Positions 57,601 through 64,000 are shown, counted from the stretch's first letter. The stretch: 64,000 nt of DNA from Paenibacillus lactis (GCF_017873605.1 NZ_JAGGKI010000001.1:62001-126000); one strand, 5' to 3'. Made by a program: numbers and translations. The notes: generated by a model from the letters alone, not told the origin.

Positions 57601-58855
57601 GGACACCTTTTGGAGCCGTAACAATCAGTTGGGTCGAATCGATATATTGAATATTTGTTGCTGAATTTGATCCAAACACAACTGTTGGATTTGGCCTAAA
57701 ATGCTGACCAGAAATAACTACACTCTCCCCACCGTCGATTAACCCTCTATCCTTTACAACTGAAGTGATCTCAGGGGCAGGATACGATACTTTAATGGAA
57801 GGATGCGGAACACTAAACTGATGTGGGGCTCCGGCGTAATCCTTGTAAGTTACATTTATATCTTCTGCTCCAGTGGAAATATTCCCCGTTTTCCCACCAG
57901 TTTTATGGCGAATTTTGTAGGTCAAAGTCAACGTTTGTTCTTTTAATTCATTAAATTTGAATGTGATAGTATTTCCGTTGACTACAGGTTGAGGAATATT
58001 ATGAGAATAAGAATCTGGGACAATTTCAAATTCTGAACCTACACTATCGGTTACAGTTACATCGTAAGCACTGGCTACCCCTATCTCATCAACAATGGCT
58101 TCATATATCTCTGCAAGTCCAACCGATCCCAATACAAAATGATGATGGTGAGCTGTTGTAGCCATTTCTTTCATTAACTGGTTTGGAGCGCTTGAATCTG
58201 GATTTTCATTTACTTTTAATAAGGCAATCGTATAAAATACAATTTCTTCACTTTTAGCTAAGTTTGCTTGCTCCAAGGCTTTTAACCGGGCATTTTCCAC
58301 AGGGGCAGGCTCTGTTGCTTCCCCGTCAGTCAAAAGAAGTATAACCGGTTGGGCATCTGGTCGATGATTGCTTAAAAGCTCCCGCGATTTAGCAATAGCG
58401 CTTGTTGTATTTGTTCCTCCGCTAGCACGAATACCGTCGATGTAGCTTTTTAATTCATCCGGATTGTTAGAAAGATCCTTAAACTTAACATCGCTAGCAA
58501 AATCAACGATTCCGATTCGGTGTTTCGAAAAATCCACCAAGTCTATAAACCCTTTTGCGGCAGCTTTAGCGTTAGCCATTTTATCTTCGCCATTATTGTT
58601 ACTTGGCAGCATACTACCGGAGCGGTCAATAATAAGTATAACATCATTTGGTTTCACAAAACTTGTGTCCCCAGAGCCTGTTACATTAAGTTGGACGTCT
58701 GTTTCACCACCCTCGAGGATTTCAGTGGGATTTACTGTTTTAGTAACCTTAACAGCCTCTGGATATCCCGCAGCTTGTGAACTAATGGGAAATTGCGTCC
58801 AAATTAGTACTGCTGCCAAAAGTATGTAAATATACTTGGCCAATGACCATTTCAT
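54617..58855 (-). CDS. Giant secreted protein: vWA domain plus 12 IPT/TIG domains
   Basis: A 1412-residue exported protein. Signal peptide 1-29 (cleavage near SSQAAG). A von Willebrand A domain (~70-255) has a complete MIDAS: DRSGS at 77-81, a Thr in GGTNTTSA and Asp in LLTDGE. A beta-rich spacer (~260-365) follows. Residues ~370-1412 are 12 IPT/TIG immunoglobulin-like units of 85-90 residues, each starting like I-x-S-V-x-P-x-x-G and ending V-N-x-D-G-Q...F-x-Y; units 6-12 are joined by proline-rich linkers (PPPPP). It ends right at the last unit with no LPXTG, SLH or membrane anchor. Strong AAGGAGG before ATG. It lies 21 bases after the fliT-like gene. An extended adhesive or filament-associated fibre is the likely role; ligand unknown. 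Confidence 0.88.
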   Translation of the reverse strand: MKWSLAKYIYILLAAVLIWTQFPISSQAAGYPEAVKVTKTVNPTEILEGGETDVQLNVTGSGDTSFVKPNDVILIIDRSGSMLPSNNNGEDKMANAKAAAKGFIDLVDFSKHRIGIVDFASDVKFKDLSNNPDELKSYIDGIRASGGTNTTSAIAKSRELLSNHRPDAQPVILLLTDGEATEPAPVENARLKALEQANLAKSEEIVFYTIALLKVNENPDSSAPNQLMKEMATTAHHHHFVLGSVGLAEIYEAIVDEIGVASAYDVTVTDSVGSEFEIVPDSYSHNIPQPVVNGNTITFKFNELKEQTLTLTYKIRHKTGGKTGNISTGAEDINVTYKDYAGAPHQFSVPHPSIKVSYPAPEITSVVKDRGLIDGGESVVISGQHFRPNPTVVFGSNSATNIQYIDSTQLIVTAPKGVQGDTTIKVTNADGQFATAGYKYVANPVLTSITPNIGPLAGGTRVVITGDFFLPGAEIKFGDQAGTVVSTTSKQIVVNTPPSASVQTVDVTITNPDETVVTADQAFSYVPGPKVESLSPNQGLTLGNESVAIYGNHFINGAKVYFNNTLITSEFVSDTEISVTTPSWAKAESVKVKVVNPDGQEAVLDYGYQYVYPKPVIESVSPDKGEVTGNLTLDIRGEYFQNGAKVYFDDIQLQNVIFYSGNQLKVRTPQWQNADTVDVKVVNPDGQEDAIVDAFTYVLPAPPEINGLTPVEGPQSGGTLVKVTGSNLIGITELYLDSVRVDIKSNSGTELTFTTPKSNIPGKVDVKVVDKFGRESTLPQAFEYLSPPPPPTPTISSVTPNEGTMQGGYIVTIKGTNFEGTSSVFINNVKAATLFYSSTELRATVPASSISGVVDVKVLNTSGEEAIAPKAFTYLAPPPKAAPTITSVTPNEGAMQGGYIIRIYGTNFDSTAKLYLDDVLVQSTYYSSTEIRLTVPASSISKSVDIKVVNADGQEYVAADAFTYLAPPPPPAPTITSVTPKEGNLDGGYFIVVKGSNYTSSSVIHMDNQPVQTIYYSGGELRGRVPASTTEKTVDVAVVNSENQSAVASAAFSYVAPPPPPGPTLSSLSPDSGVMTGGYYSYVNGTNFNAGTKVYFNDALVNSTFYSTSQIRVVVPASTTAGPVTVKVVNTDGQEASLANGFTYLLPPPPTVTQITPNSGDMSGGYYIVIKGTNFNSTSTVYINHVAAQTLFYSANELRARVPQTSQSGPVDVRVLNGDGQEVTVTNGFGYNSPPPPPAPVISSISPSQGAMTGGYYIIIKGSNFDASTKVWINNTEVQTIFYSVSEVRGRVPASSTSGSVDVRVVNKDGQFAEKIGGFTYEAPPKKPAPTITSVTPNSGPLAGGSFISIKGTNFESATKVYINNINVQTLFYSTGEVRARVPASSITGPVDIKVENSDGQFVLLVGGYSYQ
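54620..57751 (-). repeat. Array of 12 IPT/TIG coding repeats
   Basis: About 260 bases per unit. Proximal units (1-5) are diverged; distal units (6-12) are more alike at protein level (shared P-x-x-G-x-M-x-G-G-Y, T-x-F-Y-S and R-V-P-A-S). This suggests later local duplication of the C-terminal half. Confidence 0.85.
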
Positions 58856-58876
58856 TTAGCGAGCCTCCTTTTTTCT

Positions 58877-59218
58877 TCACTTTTTATAATCCACGAAAAA
58901 AGCATCCATTCTTTCATAATCGGATACTTTTCCGTATTGACTGGATGCATTTTTCTTTCTATTAAACTTAGTAAATTCCTCACCTAAGCCCTCTTTTTCT
59001 GATAGAATCATGCTAACGATTTGTTCATGCAACGTTTTGATCTCGATCAATTTCCCTCGGTCATGCTGTATGTTCCCCCGCTGTTGCAGTTGCGAAAAGA
59101 GAGCATCAATTTCACCGGCATTTGCCTCATAATTTTCAAATTTCGGTTCTCTTAATACCTCTTTATACAAATGTATAAGACGATCTTCAAGCGACTGGGA
59201 TTCTTTCGAACTAACCAT
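58877..59218 (-). CDS. fliT: FliT-like flagellar protein (putative chaperone)
   Basis: A 113-residue, mostly helical, charged protein directly after fliS. In Bacillus and relatives this position holds fliT, the FliD export chaperone, a short helical protein of weak conservation. Helices at ~8-22, ~33-50 and ~58-80 fit. The assignment rests on position and size more than sequence. ATG at 59218 lies three bases from the fliS stop; AAAGGG overlaps the end of fliS, so the two are coupled. Confidence 0.65.
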   Translation of the reverse strand: MVSSKESQSLEDRLIHLYKEVLREPKFENYEANAGEIDALFSQLQQRGNIQHDRGKLIEIKTLHEQIVSMILSEKEGLGEEFTKFNRKKNASSQYGKVSDYERMDAFFVDYKK

Positions 59219-59221
59219 CCT

Positions 59222-59605
59222 CTAATTCCCTTTCCCGCTCTTCACTAAGAGAACCGCTTGTTTCCATGTCTCAAGCATCCCTTTAGCAAAATCAAGAGTC
59301 TCATCCAACAACGTCTCATCTCTATTTATGATAAATTGAGCTAAATAGTTATTGTAGAAGAGGTATAACTCCTTTAAGTTTTGAGAAATTTCATACTGCA
59401 GATCCAACGTTATAATCAATTCGTTAAAAATGCTCCTCACCTTGTGCAATACTTCGACCATTCTTTCATAGTTGCCTTGGGCGTATAGCTGCTTTGCCTT
59501 CAGTAATGACCTTACCGTTTCCTGATATAGCAAAAGAGTCAACTCTCCCGGACTCGCCGTTTCAACCTGAACTTTCAAGTATTGCAGTTGTTGTGCATTT
59601 TGCAT
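59222..59605 (-). CDS. fliS: Flagellin export chaperone FliS
   Basis: A 127-residue helical bundle, standard FliS length. The N-terminal ETASPGELTLLLYQETVRSL and the later IITLDLQYEISQNLKELYLFYNNYL stretch are FliS hallmarks. It binds the C-terminus of flagellin in the cytoplasm to stop early polymerisation. Start is set at ATG 59605 (GGAGAG eight bases upstream) rather than 59620, which lacks a ribosome site. Confidence 0.95.
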   Translation of the reverse strand: MQNAQQLQYLKVQVETASPGELTLLLYQETVRSLLKAKQLYAQGNYERMVEVLHKVRSIFNELIITLDLQYEISQNLKELYLFYNNYLAQFIINRDETLLDETLDFAKGMLETWKQAVLLVKSGKGN

Positions 59606-59650
59606 GTCCAATCTCTCCATAGTTCTTTTTAATTGGGCTTAGAGTTCAAA

Positions 59651-61150
59651 TCAACCGCCGAGTTGTGAAACTAGCCATGAGCTTTGTGAGTTCATTTTCT
59701 GAATGGCCTGCTCCATAGCGGCAAATTTTTTGTAATACCGAGTTTCAATATCCTTTAATTTTCGTTCCAAATCGGATTCCTTGTCGCCTAACTGCTTTAA
59801 CTCTCGACCAAGTACACTGTCGTCAATAGCTTCAATAGATCCGCTACCAATTTTTTTAGTAAATTTATTAAGCTGGGCCGTAACTTCCTCATAAAGTCTA
59901 TCAGCAAACCCCAGCTCTTGCCTTCTTTTCTTGATGTTTTCCGGGGTATCCGCGGGTGTATCCGAAGATTGTGTAAATAGTTGCTTCACTTCATCAAAAC
60001 GGTTGTTTATCGCGTCTTGAAGTTTTGCTTCATCAATCTCCAGCTTACCGTTCTCTCTATAATCCTTTTTTACAGTGATACCAATCTGAGATAACATTTT
60101 CAATTGATCCCCGGTCGGTGTATCTAGCGGCAAATTTAAAGCCGATCGAAGAGATGAAAGTGTACCCGTGAGTAGATTGTCATTGTACAGCGTTCCGGCA
60201 CGCGCCTTATTCTCCCACAATTCAATTTCCTTTTCGGACAAACTGCTTTTTTCTTCAGAAGTTAGAGGCTCATAATCGCGATTTTTTTTCGTTGTTGCAG
60301 CGGTTGAAAACAAATCAACAATTTCATTGTATTTTTCAACGAAATTTTTGATTTTATCTGCAATCCCGGATCGGTCAGTAGTGGCACTTATTGTTGCTTG
60401 TCCGCTTCCCCGGAGAGTTACTTGAACCCCATTGATCGAAACATTATTGGTGCTAGACTTAATTACATTACTTCCATTCACGGTATACTCCGCGTCCTCA
60501 CCCGTTTTAGAAAGTTGAGCAGCGTCTAGGTTAAACACTTGCGCTAAAGCGTTTGTTGTTCCCTGCGGGGTTATCTCAATTTTCGAGGAAGAACCCGTTG
60601 TCGTAGAACTCAGATACAGTACGCCAGAGCTTTGATCAAAACTTGCTTTAACGCCCGTCGTTTTCGAGTTATTATTAATATCTTTTACAATAGAATCCAA
60701 AGTCGAGGTACCCGCCGTAATGGTAATATTAGCCGAACCGCTCGCCCCTGTGATGGTAACAGTCCCACCTGTTGTGACCGGATCCGAAGAGGATTGGGAG
60801 ACTTTATTCCCGACAATCGTCGCTGAAGAAGCCAATTTAGTCACCGATATTGTACTTGTACTCGGATTAGCCCCTCCTGATATAATGTCCAGTACGCCGG
60901 TATTCGAAGAAGTAGCCTTTACGGTTTCAAAATTAGATTCAAAACGCAATCCATCTACAGCACTTCGAAAGGATAACAAAGCAGTATTCATTGATCGATA
61001 GTCTTCCCGTTTCCAAAGTGTGTACTGTTTCTGTTTCAATACCTTGTCCAACGGCATTCGTTCGGCTCTCATTAAGTCCTTAATCAATGAGTCCGTATCA
61101 AGTGTACCGCTAAAGCCCGTTATCCTTATAGGTCCATTTATCCCCGCCAT
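59651..61150 (-). CDS. fliD: Flagellar filament cap protein FliD
   Basis: A 499-residue FliD (HAP2). N-terminal region GFSGTLDTDSLIKDLMRAERMPLDKVLKQKQ is conserved, with the variable outer domain in the middle and the C-terminal coiled coil (~430-495; LGRELKQLGDKESDLERKLKD, YYKKFAAMEQAIQKMNSQSSWL). It caps the filament and inserts flagellin. The start is ATG at 61150 (MAGINGPIRITG) with GGGAGG seven bases upstream; a frame to 61201 would overlap flaG by 40 bases. Eleven bases separate it from flaG. Confidence 0.95.
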   Translation of the reverse strand: MAGINGPIRITGFSGTLDTDSLIKDLMRAERMPLDKVLKQKQYTLWKREDYRSMNTALLSFRSAVDGLRFESNFETVKATSSNTGVLDIISGGANPSTSTISVTKLASSATIVGNKVSQSSSDPVTTGGTVTITGASGSANITITAGTSTLDSIVKDINNNSKTTGVKASFDQSSGVLYLSSTTTGSSSKIEITPQGTTNALAQVFNLDAAQLSKTGEDAEYTVNGSNVIKSSTNNVSINGVQVTLRGSGQATISATTDRSGIADKIKNFVEKYNEIVDLFSTAATTKKNRDYEPLTSEEKSSLSEKEIELWENKARAGTLYNDNLLTGTLSSLRSALNLPLDTPTGDQLKMLSQIGITVKKDYRENGKLEIDEAKLQDAINNRFDEVKQLFTQSSDTPADTPENIKKRRQELGFADRLYEEVTAQLNKFTKKIGSGSIEAIDDSVLGRELKQLGDKESDLERKLKDIETRYYKKFAAMEQAIQKMNSQSSWLVSQLGG

Positions 61151-61161
61151 AACGCACCTCC

Positions 61162-61494
61162 CTACATTTTCTCGTCCACGAACACTCCAACTTGAAGACA
61201 CATGTTATACACCATATCTAATAGTTTCTCCGGCGGAATTTCGCGAATAACTTTATTAGTTTCATTTTCAACGACAGTAACCATAATGGTATTCGTCTTC
61301 TCATGCAACTTCACCTGAATATGGGTCCCCATATCAGATAGCTTCTTGTTTAATTTATCCATAAGCTCAGGAACTGTATATTCTTCCTTGTTCTTGCCGC
61401 TTACCTGCTCTGATTGACTTGAAATTGCGGAGGTAAGATTATCATTTATCCCAGGGACCTGGAATGGAAATGAAGAGTTCGGTCCAACCTTCAT
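61162..61494 (-). CDS. flaG: FlaG family flagellar protein
   Basis: A 110-residue FlaG-like protein. The C-terminal half (VKLHEKTNTIMVTVVENETNKVIREIPPEKLLDM) is the conserved FlaG domain; the first ~40 residues are polar and unstructured. FlaG affects filament length and flagellin secretion. GGAGG lies five bases before the ATG. First gene after hag, in unit with fliD-fliS. Confidence 0.92.
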   Translation of the reverse strand: MKVGPNSSFPFQVPGINDNLTSAISSQSEQVSGKNKEEYTVPELMDKLNKKLSDMGTHIQVKLHEKTNTIMVTVVENETNKVIREIPPEKLLDMVYNMCLQVGVFVDEKM

Positions 61495-61531
61495 TAGAGC
61501 CTCCAGTTCACATCAAAAATGGTTCTATAGT

Positions 61532-61562
61532 AAAAAAGCCGACCGGTTTCCCGGCCGGCTTA
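61532..61562 (-). terminator. Terminator of hag
   Basis: AAGCCGGCCGGGAAACCGGTCGGCTT hairpin (stem of ~11 bp) followed by TTTTTTA on the minus strand, ten bases after the flagellin stop. Confidence 0.9.
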
Positions 61563-61571
61563 ATGTAAAGA

Positions 61572-62399
61572 TTAACGAAGCAATTGCAGAACGCCTTGAG
61601 GCTGTTGATTCGCTTGAGCCAACATCGCTGTTGCAGCTTGCTGAAGAATATTGTTCTTCGTGAATTCGGACATTTCTTTTGCCATATCAACGTCACGAAT
61701 ACGAGATTCAGCAGCTTGCAGATTCTCGGAAGTCGTTCCGAGGTTATTGATCGTGTGTTCCAAACGGTTTTGAACAGCACCGAGGTCAGAACGAATCGCA
61801 GAAACCGAGTTAATAGCAGCTTGAACGGAAGCCAAGTTTGCAGCAGCTGTCGAGTTCATTTCTGCAGATCCTTGCAAGTCAGTCAGACCGGCAATATCCA
61901 AAGAAGTTGCAAGAGCAGCTTGCAGATCAAGAGTGATCGTTTCTCCGCCGTTAGCACCCACTTGGAAAATCACGGAGCTTGTAGAGCCATCAAGCAATTT
62001 TTTAGTGTTGAATTGAGTTTGCGAAGCAATCGAACCAATTTGCTCAGTAAGTTGAGCAATTTCCGAGTCGATTTTAGCAGCATCTGTTGTTGTCAATACT
62101 TCGTTCGCACCCTGTACATACAACTCAGCCATACGTTGCAGCATCGCATGAGTCTCGTTCAGTGCACCTTCAGCTGTTTGGATCAGGGAAATACCGTCCA
62201 AAGCATTCTTGGAAGCTTGCTCCAAACCACGGATCTGATTGCGCATTTTCTCGGAGATTGCCAGACCAGCAGCATCGTCAGCTGCACGGTTGATTCTGTA
62301 ACCGGAAGACAATTTCTCCAGAGATTTGCCTTGTTGTGTGTTGTTGAAAGACAATTGGCGTTGCGTGTTGTAAGAGCTGATATTGTGGTTAATACGCAT
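61572..62399 (-). CDS. hag: Flagellin
   Basis: A 275-residue flagellin, the filament subunit. The conserved D0/D1 ends are complete: N-terminal MRINHNISSYNTQRQL, SSGYRINRAADDAAGLAISEKMR; C-terminal NRLEHTINNLGTTSENLQAAESRIRD, QAATAMLAQANQQPQ, ending VLQLLR. The central variable part is short (~150-200), as in Bacillus Hag, so few surface loops are available for glycosylation. Start ATG at 62399 with AAGGAGGA upstream; frames starting at 62441 are unsupported. Sigma-D promoter and CsrA-like leader sites lie upstream. Confidence 0.98.
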   Translation of the reverse strand: MRINHNISSYNTQRQLSFNNTQQGKSLEKLSSGYRINRAADDAAGLAISEKMRNQIRGLEQASKNALDGISLIQTAEGALNETHAMLQRMAELYVQGANEVLTTTDAAKIDSEIAQLTEQIGSIASQTQFNTKKLLDGSTSSVIFQVGANGGETITLDLQAALATSLDIAGLTDLQGSAEMNSTAAANLASVQAAINSVSAIRSDLGAVQNRLEHTINNLGTTSENLQAAESRIRDVDMAKEMSEFTKNNILQQAATAMLAQANQQPQGVLQLLR

Positions 62400-62405
62400 G
62401 ATAAA

Positions 62406-62420
62406 ATTCCTCCTTGGAAT
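62406..62420 (-). promoter_or_regulatory. Candidate CsrA site over the hag ribosome site
   Basis: In the RNA ATTCC-AAGGA-GGAAT forms a 5-bp hairpin with GGA in the loop, overlapping the hag Shine-Dalgarno. This is the classical CsrA target form and matches the location of BS2 in Bacillus hag. Confidence 0.65.
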
Positions 62421-62426
62421 GTGTTG

Positions 62427-62448
62427 GTGATTCGCATCCATGCTTCAC
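62427..62448 (-). promoter_or_regulatory. Second candidate CsrA site in the hag leader
   Basis: GTGA...TCAC encloses GCA-TGGA-TGC, again a GGA exposed in a small loop, six bases upstream of the first hairpin. It would correspond to the upstream site (BS1) used for cooperative CsrA binding. Confidence 0.5.
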
Positions 62449-62512
62449 CCATTTGTGATCGAGACCATAGCGTTCGGCCGTCACTGCTACGTCTTTCGAC
62501 CAACTATTATAT

Positions 62513-62539
62513 TTATCGGCGTTTTAACCTCAATGTTTA
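62513..62539 (-). promoter_or_regulatory. Sigma-D flagellar promoter of hag
   Basis: On the minus strand TAAA (62536-62539), 15 bases, then GCCGATAA (62513-62520), matching the sigma-D consensus TAAA-N15-GCCGATAT at all but the last base. The leader to the ATG is ~105 bases. Confidence 0.9.
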
Positions 62540-62568
62540 TAGCATATTGATATTTTTTAATAGATTTT

Positions 62569-62805
62569 TTATTCCCTTTTTTGTGCTGCTACTTGATTTA
62601 AAATATTCTGGATGTCTGTGTTAAACTCTATAGCATGCTGATTCTGCTGTTTAATTGCCTCATAAATTTCTTCTCGATAAATCGTAACATTCGAAGGCGC
62701 ATCGATACCGATCCGGACCTGATCTCCGTTGATTTCAATGACGGAGAGGACGATATTATCATTGATCATAATTTTTTGCCCCTTATTTCGCGACAGGATT
62801 AACAT
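62569..62805 (-). CDS. csrA: Carbon storage/translation regulator CsrA
   Basis: A 78-residue CsrA. MLILSRNKGQKIMINDNI and the VRIGIDAPSNVTIYREEIYE core are diagnostic, with the RNA-binding Arg in YREEIYE. In Bacillus CsrA represses hag translation and is freed when FliW is captured by flagellin. Start ATG at 62805 with AAGGAGAGG upstream, inside the last 23 bases of fliW; this overlap couples the pair. Residues beyond ~55 are an extra polar tail. Confidence 0.96.
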   Translation of the reverse strand: MLILSRNKGQKIMINDNIVLSVIEINGDQVRIGIDAPSNVTIYREEIYEAIKQQNQHAIEFNTDIQNILNQVAAQKRE

Positions 62806-63247
62806 CAGACCCCTCTCCTTTCTTCCCTCCCAACAGCGGTTGTTTGGTTGTATAGTTTCCATGATCCAAAATGATCTGGGCAGCGATGTTTCTGGCTTTG
62901 TTCAGTACGATCGGAGCCTTTAAGTTACAGGTAATATCTTCAGCAGAACGGACGGTTACGATCACCATCACCTGAACCTCCTCCTCGCTTTGCACCCCCA
63001 AAGCTTCAATCCAATGAGGGTCCAGTTGAAATTCATACTCCTTGAAAAAAGCAAACGGGTCCGTCACGATAAACGTCAAATTTTCATCCTCAATGGATTG
63101 CAAAAATTCGAACGGATGTTGATTACCCTCAGATTGAATGATCACGTAGTTATGCAAGTCATTAAAGCCTAGTATAGGTCCTATAAAGGTTATTAATTGT
63201 TCTTCATCGATTTGGATAGGCCCAAATCTCTTGGTATTAACAATCAT
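62783..63247 (-). CDS. fliW: Flagellar assembly factor FliW
   Basis: A 154-residue FliW. FGPIQIDEEQLITFIGPILGF and FKEYEFQLDPHWIEALGV are typical. It binds flagellin or, alternatively, CsrA, forming the three-part switch FliW-CsrA-Hag that matches flagellin synthesis to export. ATG at 63247 with GGGAGG upstream. A perfect inverted repeat lies in the short gap to the upstream yviE. Confidence 0.96.
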   Translation of the reverse strand: MIVNTKRFGPIQIDEEQLITFIGPILGFNDLHNYVIIQSEGNQHPFEFLQSIEDENLTFIVTDPFAFFKEYEFQLDPHWIEALGVQSEEEVQVMVIVTVRSAEDITCNLKAPIVLNKARNIAAQIILDHGNYTTKQPLLGGKKGEGSDVNPVAK

Positions 63248-63273
63248 GCCTTCCGATCCTCCCTTTCTAACAA

Positions 63274-63310
63274 CAATAGCTATAATGACACCTGTCCATT
63301 ATAGCTATTG
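63274..63310. repeat. Perfect 14-bp inverted repeat between yviE and fliW
   Basis: CAATAGCTATAATG and CATTATAGCTATTG enclose nine bases. An extra A-T pair makes 15 bp. There is no adequate U-tract, and each arm contains a TATAAT-like element. See findings. Confidence 0.85.
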
Positions 63311-63321
63311 TATACCTGTCG

Positions 63322-63897
63322 TCAGACAACTGCATCCAGCTGTTTGCCCGTCGCAGACATAAATATAAAATTTTGATGAACCAAATACGGATTGACCTTG
63401 CCGGGATAGTAATCAATGATCGGCTTATGGGTCTCGGGATTAAAGGTAATTCCGCCCGGCGTGTAATTTGTATGCACTTGGCCCGGTATATAAGTAACAT
63501 CCACATTGTCGTACCCCGGCTCCCCCGTAACCTCAACTCTCGGCCGATCTCCAAATACGCTGTCCCTTGCAATCTCTGCAAATGCGTTGCCGCCTTCATG
63601 AAAAGCCATCATTCGATCCCCGTTACGGGCAATATCTGCGATATTATGCATGGAGATTTGAAGAGAAGATTGCGACACACGATCCGTCATCTCCTCGAAT
63701 CGGGCCTTGCCGAGTGCAGACCAAGCCTTTCTCGAATCAATCTCTAATACAGGACTAGTCCTCTCCATCTCAAGTTGACCGCGCTGCTGCTTCATGTTAA
63801 GTGATGGTCTTGGCTGCTCGATGCTTTGTTGCCCCTTGGTTATTTCAAGACCGATTATTGAATATCCTTGCTGAATCTGAATACGGGGAATATTCAT
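63322..63897 (-). CDS. yviE: DUF6470 family protein (YviE-like)
   Basis: A 191-residue protein in the place of Bacillus yviE, between flgL and fliW. N-terminal MNIPRIQIQQGYSIIGLEI and later repeated short Pro/Gly-Thr segments fit that family, whose role is unknown. No signal peptide or membrane segment. GGGGG precedes the ATG by eight bases, 12 bases after flgL. Confidence 0.82.
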   Translation of the reverse strand: MNIPRIQIQQGYSIIGLEITKGQQSIEQPRPSLNMKQQRGQLEMERTSPVLEIDSRKAWSALGKARFEEMTDRVSQSSLQISMHNIADIARNGDRMMAFHEGGNAFAEIARDSVFGDRPRVEVTGEPGYDNVDVTYIPGQVHTNYTPGGITFNPETHKPIIDYYPGKVNPYLVHQNFIFMSATGKQLDAVV

Positions 63898-63909
63898 TGG
63901 TATTCCCCC

Positions 63910-64000
63910 TTATCTTAGGAAGTCCATTAAGCTCGGACGAATAATCCGGGCCATCGTATCCAGTGATGCCTGATAAATACTTTCCGATGTTTTCAGGTCA
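63910..64000 (-). CDS. flgL: Flagellar hook-associated protein FlgL, C-terminal end (cut by window end)
   Basis: The last 29 residues of a minus-strand gene continuing past the window. ESIYQASLDTMARIIRPSLMDFLR is the flagellin-like D0 end of FlgL (HAP3), the hook-filament junction protein. Stop TAA at 63910-63912. It precedes yviE as in Bacillus. Confidence 0.85.
   Translation of the reverse strand, partial: DLKTSESIYQASLDTMARIIRPSLMDFLR

Noticed and set aside
54620..57751. The repeated DNA in the TIG gene as a CRISPR array
   Set aside because: The period is ~260 bases, there is an open frame throughout and the units encode Ig-like domains; no short direct repeats with unique spacers occur anywhere in the window.

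Overview
The window looks like chromosome of a Paenibacillus-type member of the Bacillota. The reasons are the overall gene content, the gene orders ftsE-ftsX-M23 hydrolase-ctpB-minJ and flgL-yviE-fliW-csrA-hag, TTG and GTG starts with strong AGGAGG ribosome sites, sigma-A and sigma-D type promoters, a prfB gene with the classical +1 frameshift, and small conserved families seen in spore-forming Bacillota. Most of the window is GC-rich. One stretch (about 47.6-59 kb) is visibly AT-rich. No rRNA, tRNA, CRISPR array, transposase or prophage gene was seen.

Layout. 1-7 kb: the 3' end of an MFS exporter, a TetM-like ribosomal protection GTPase, an operon of an HtrA-type protease and a copper-amine-oxidase-stalk protein, and a small membrane protein. 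7-12.4 kb: uvrB-uvrA behind a sigma-A promoter with a possible LexA box. 12.6-14.2 kb: a motA/motB stator pair. 14.4-19.7 kb: an ABC exporter (ATPase plus two permeases) divergent from a histidine kinase/LuxR-type regulator pair, similar in make-up to linearmycin-type LnrJK-LnrLMN, with a dyad between the two units. 19.9-27 kb: a lipoprotein gene, then a cell-envelope/division block (minJ-like, ctpB, coiled-coil M23 hydrolase, ftsX, ftsE) with a WalR-like box upstream. 27.3-30.8 kb: a VanW protein, a bactofilin-like protein and an esterase.

30.9-39.5 kb: a complete argCJBDFGH cluster on the minus strand, converting glutamate to arginine, behind a promoter overlapped by an ArgR-like dyad. Two inverted copies of a ~66-bp repeat bracket argF-argD. 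39.7-47.4 kb: a GNAT acetyltransferase, a YitT protein, prfB, secA, long-form hpf and a cold shock gene.

47.7-64 kb: a minus-strand flagellar/glycosylation region. It runs from flgL (partial), yviE, fliW and csrA through hag (with a perfect sigma-D promoter and two CsrA-like hairpins in its leader), flaG, fliD, fliS and a fliT-like gene. It then continues into a 1412-residue secreted protein (von Willebrand A domain plus 12 IPT/TIG domains), two GT2 glycosyltransferases, two GT4 glycosyltransferases and a methyltransferase. The close spacing suggests that flagellar filament assembly and a glycosylation module acting on flagellin and/or the giant IPT/TIG protein are physically and perhaps transcriptionally linked. 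This is the least ordinary part of the window.
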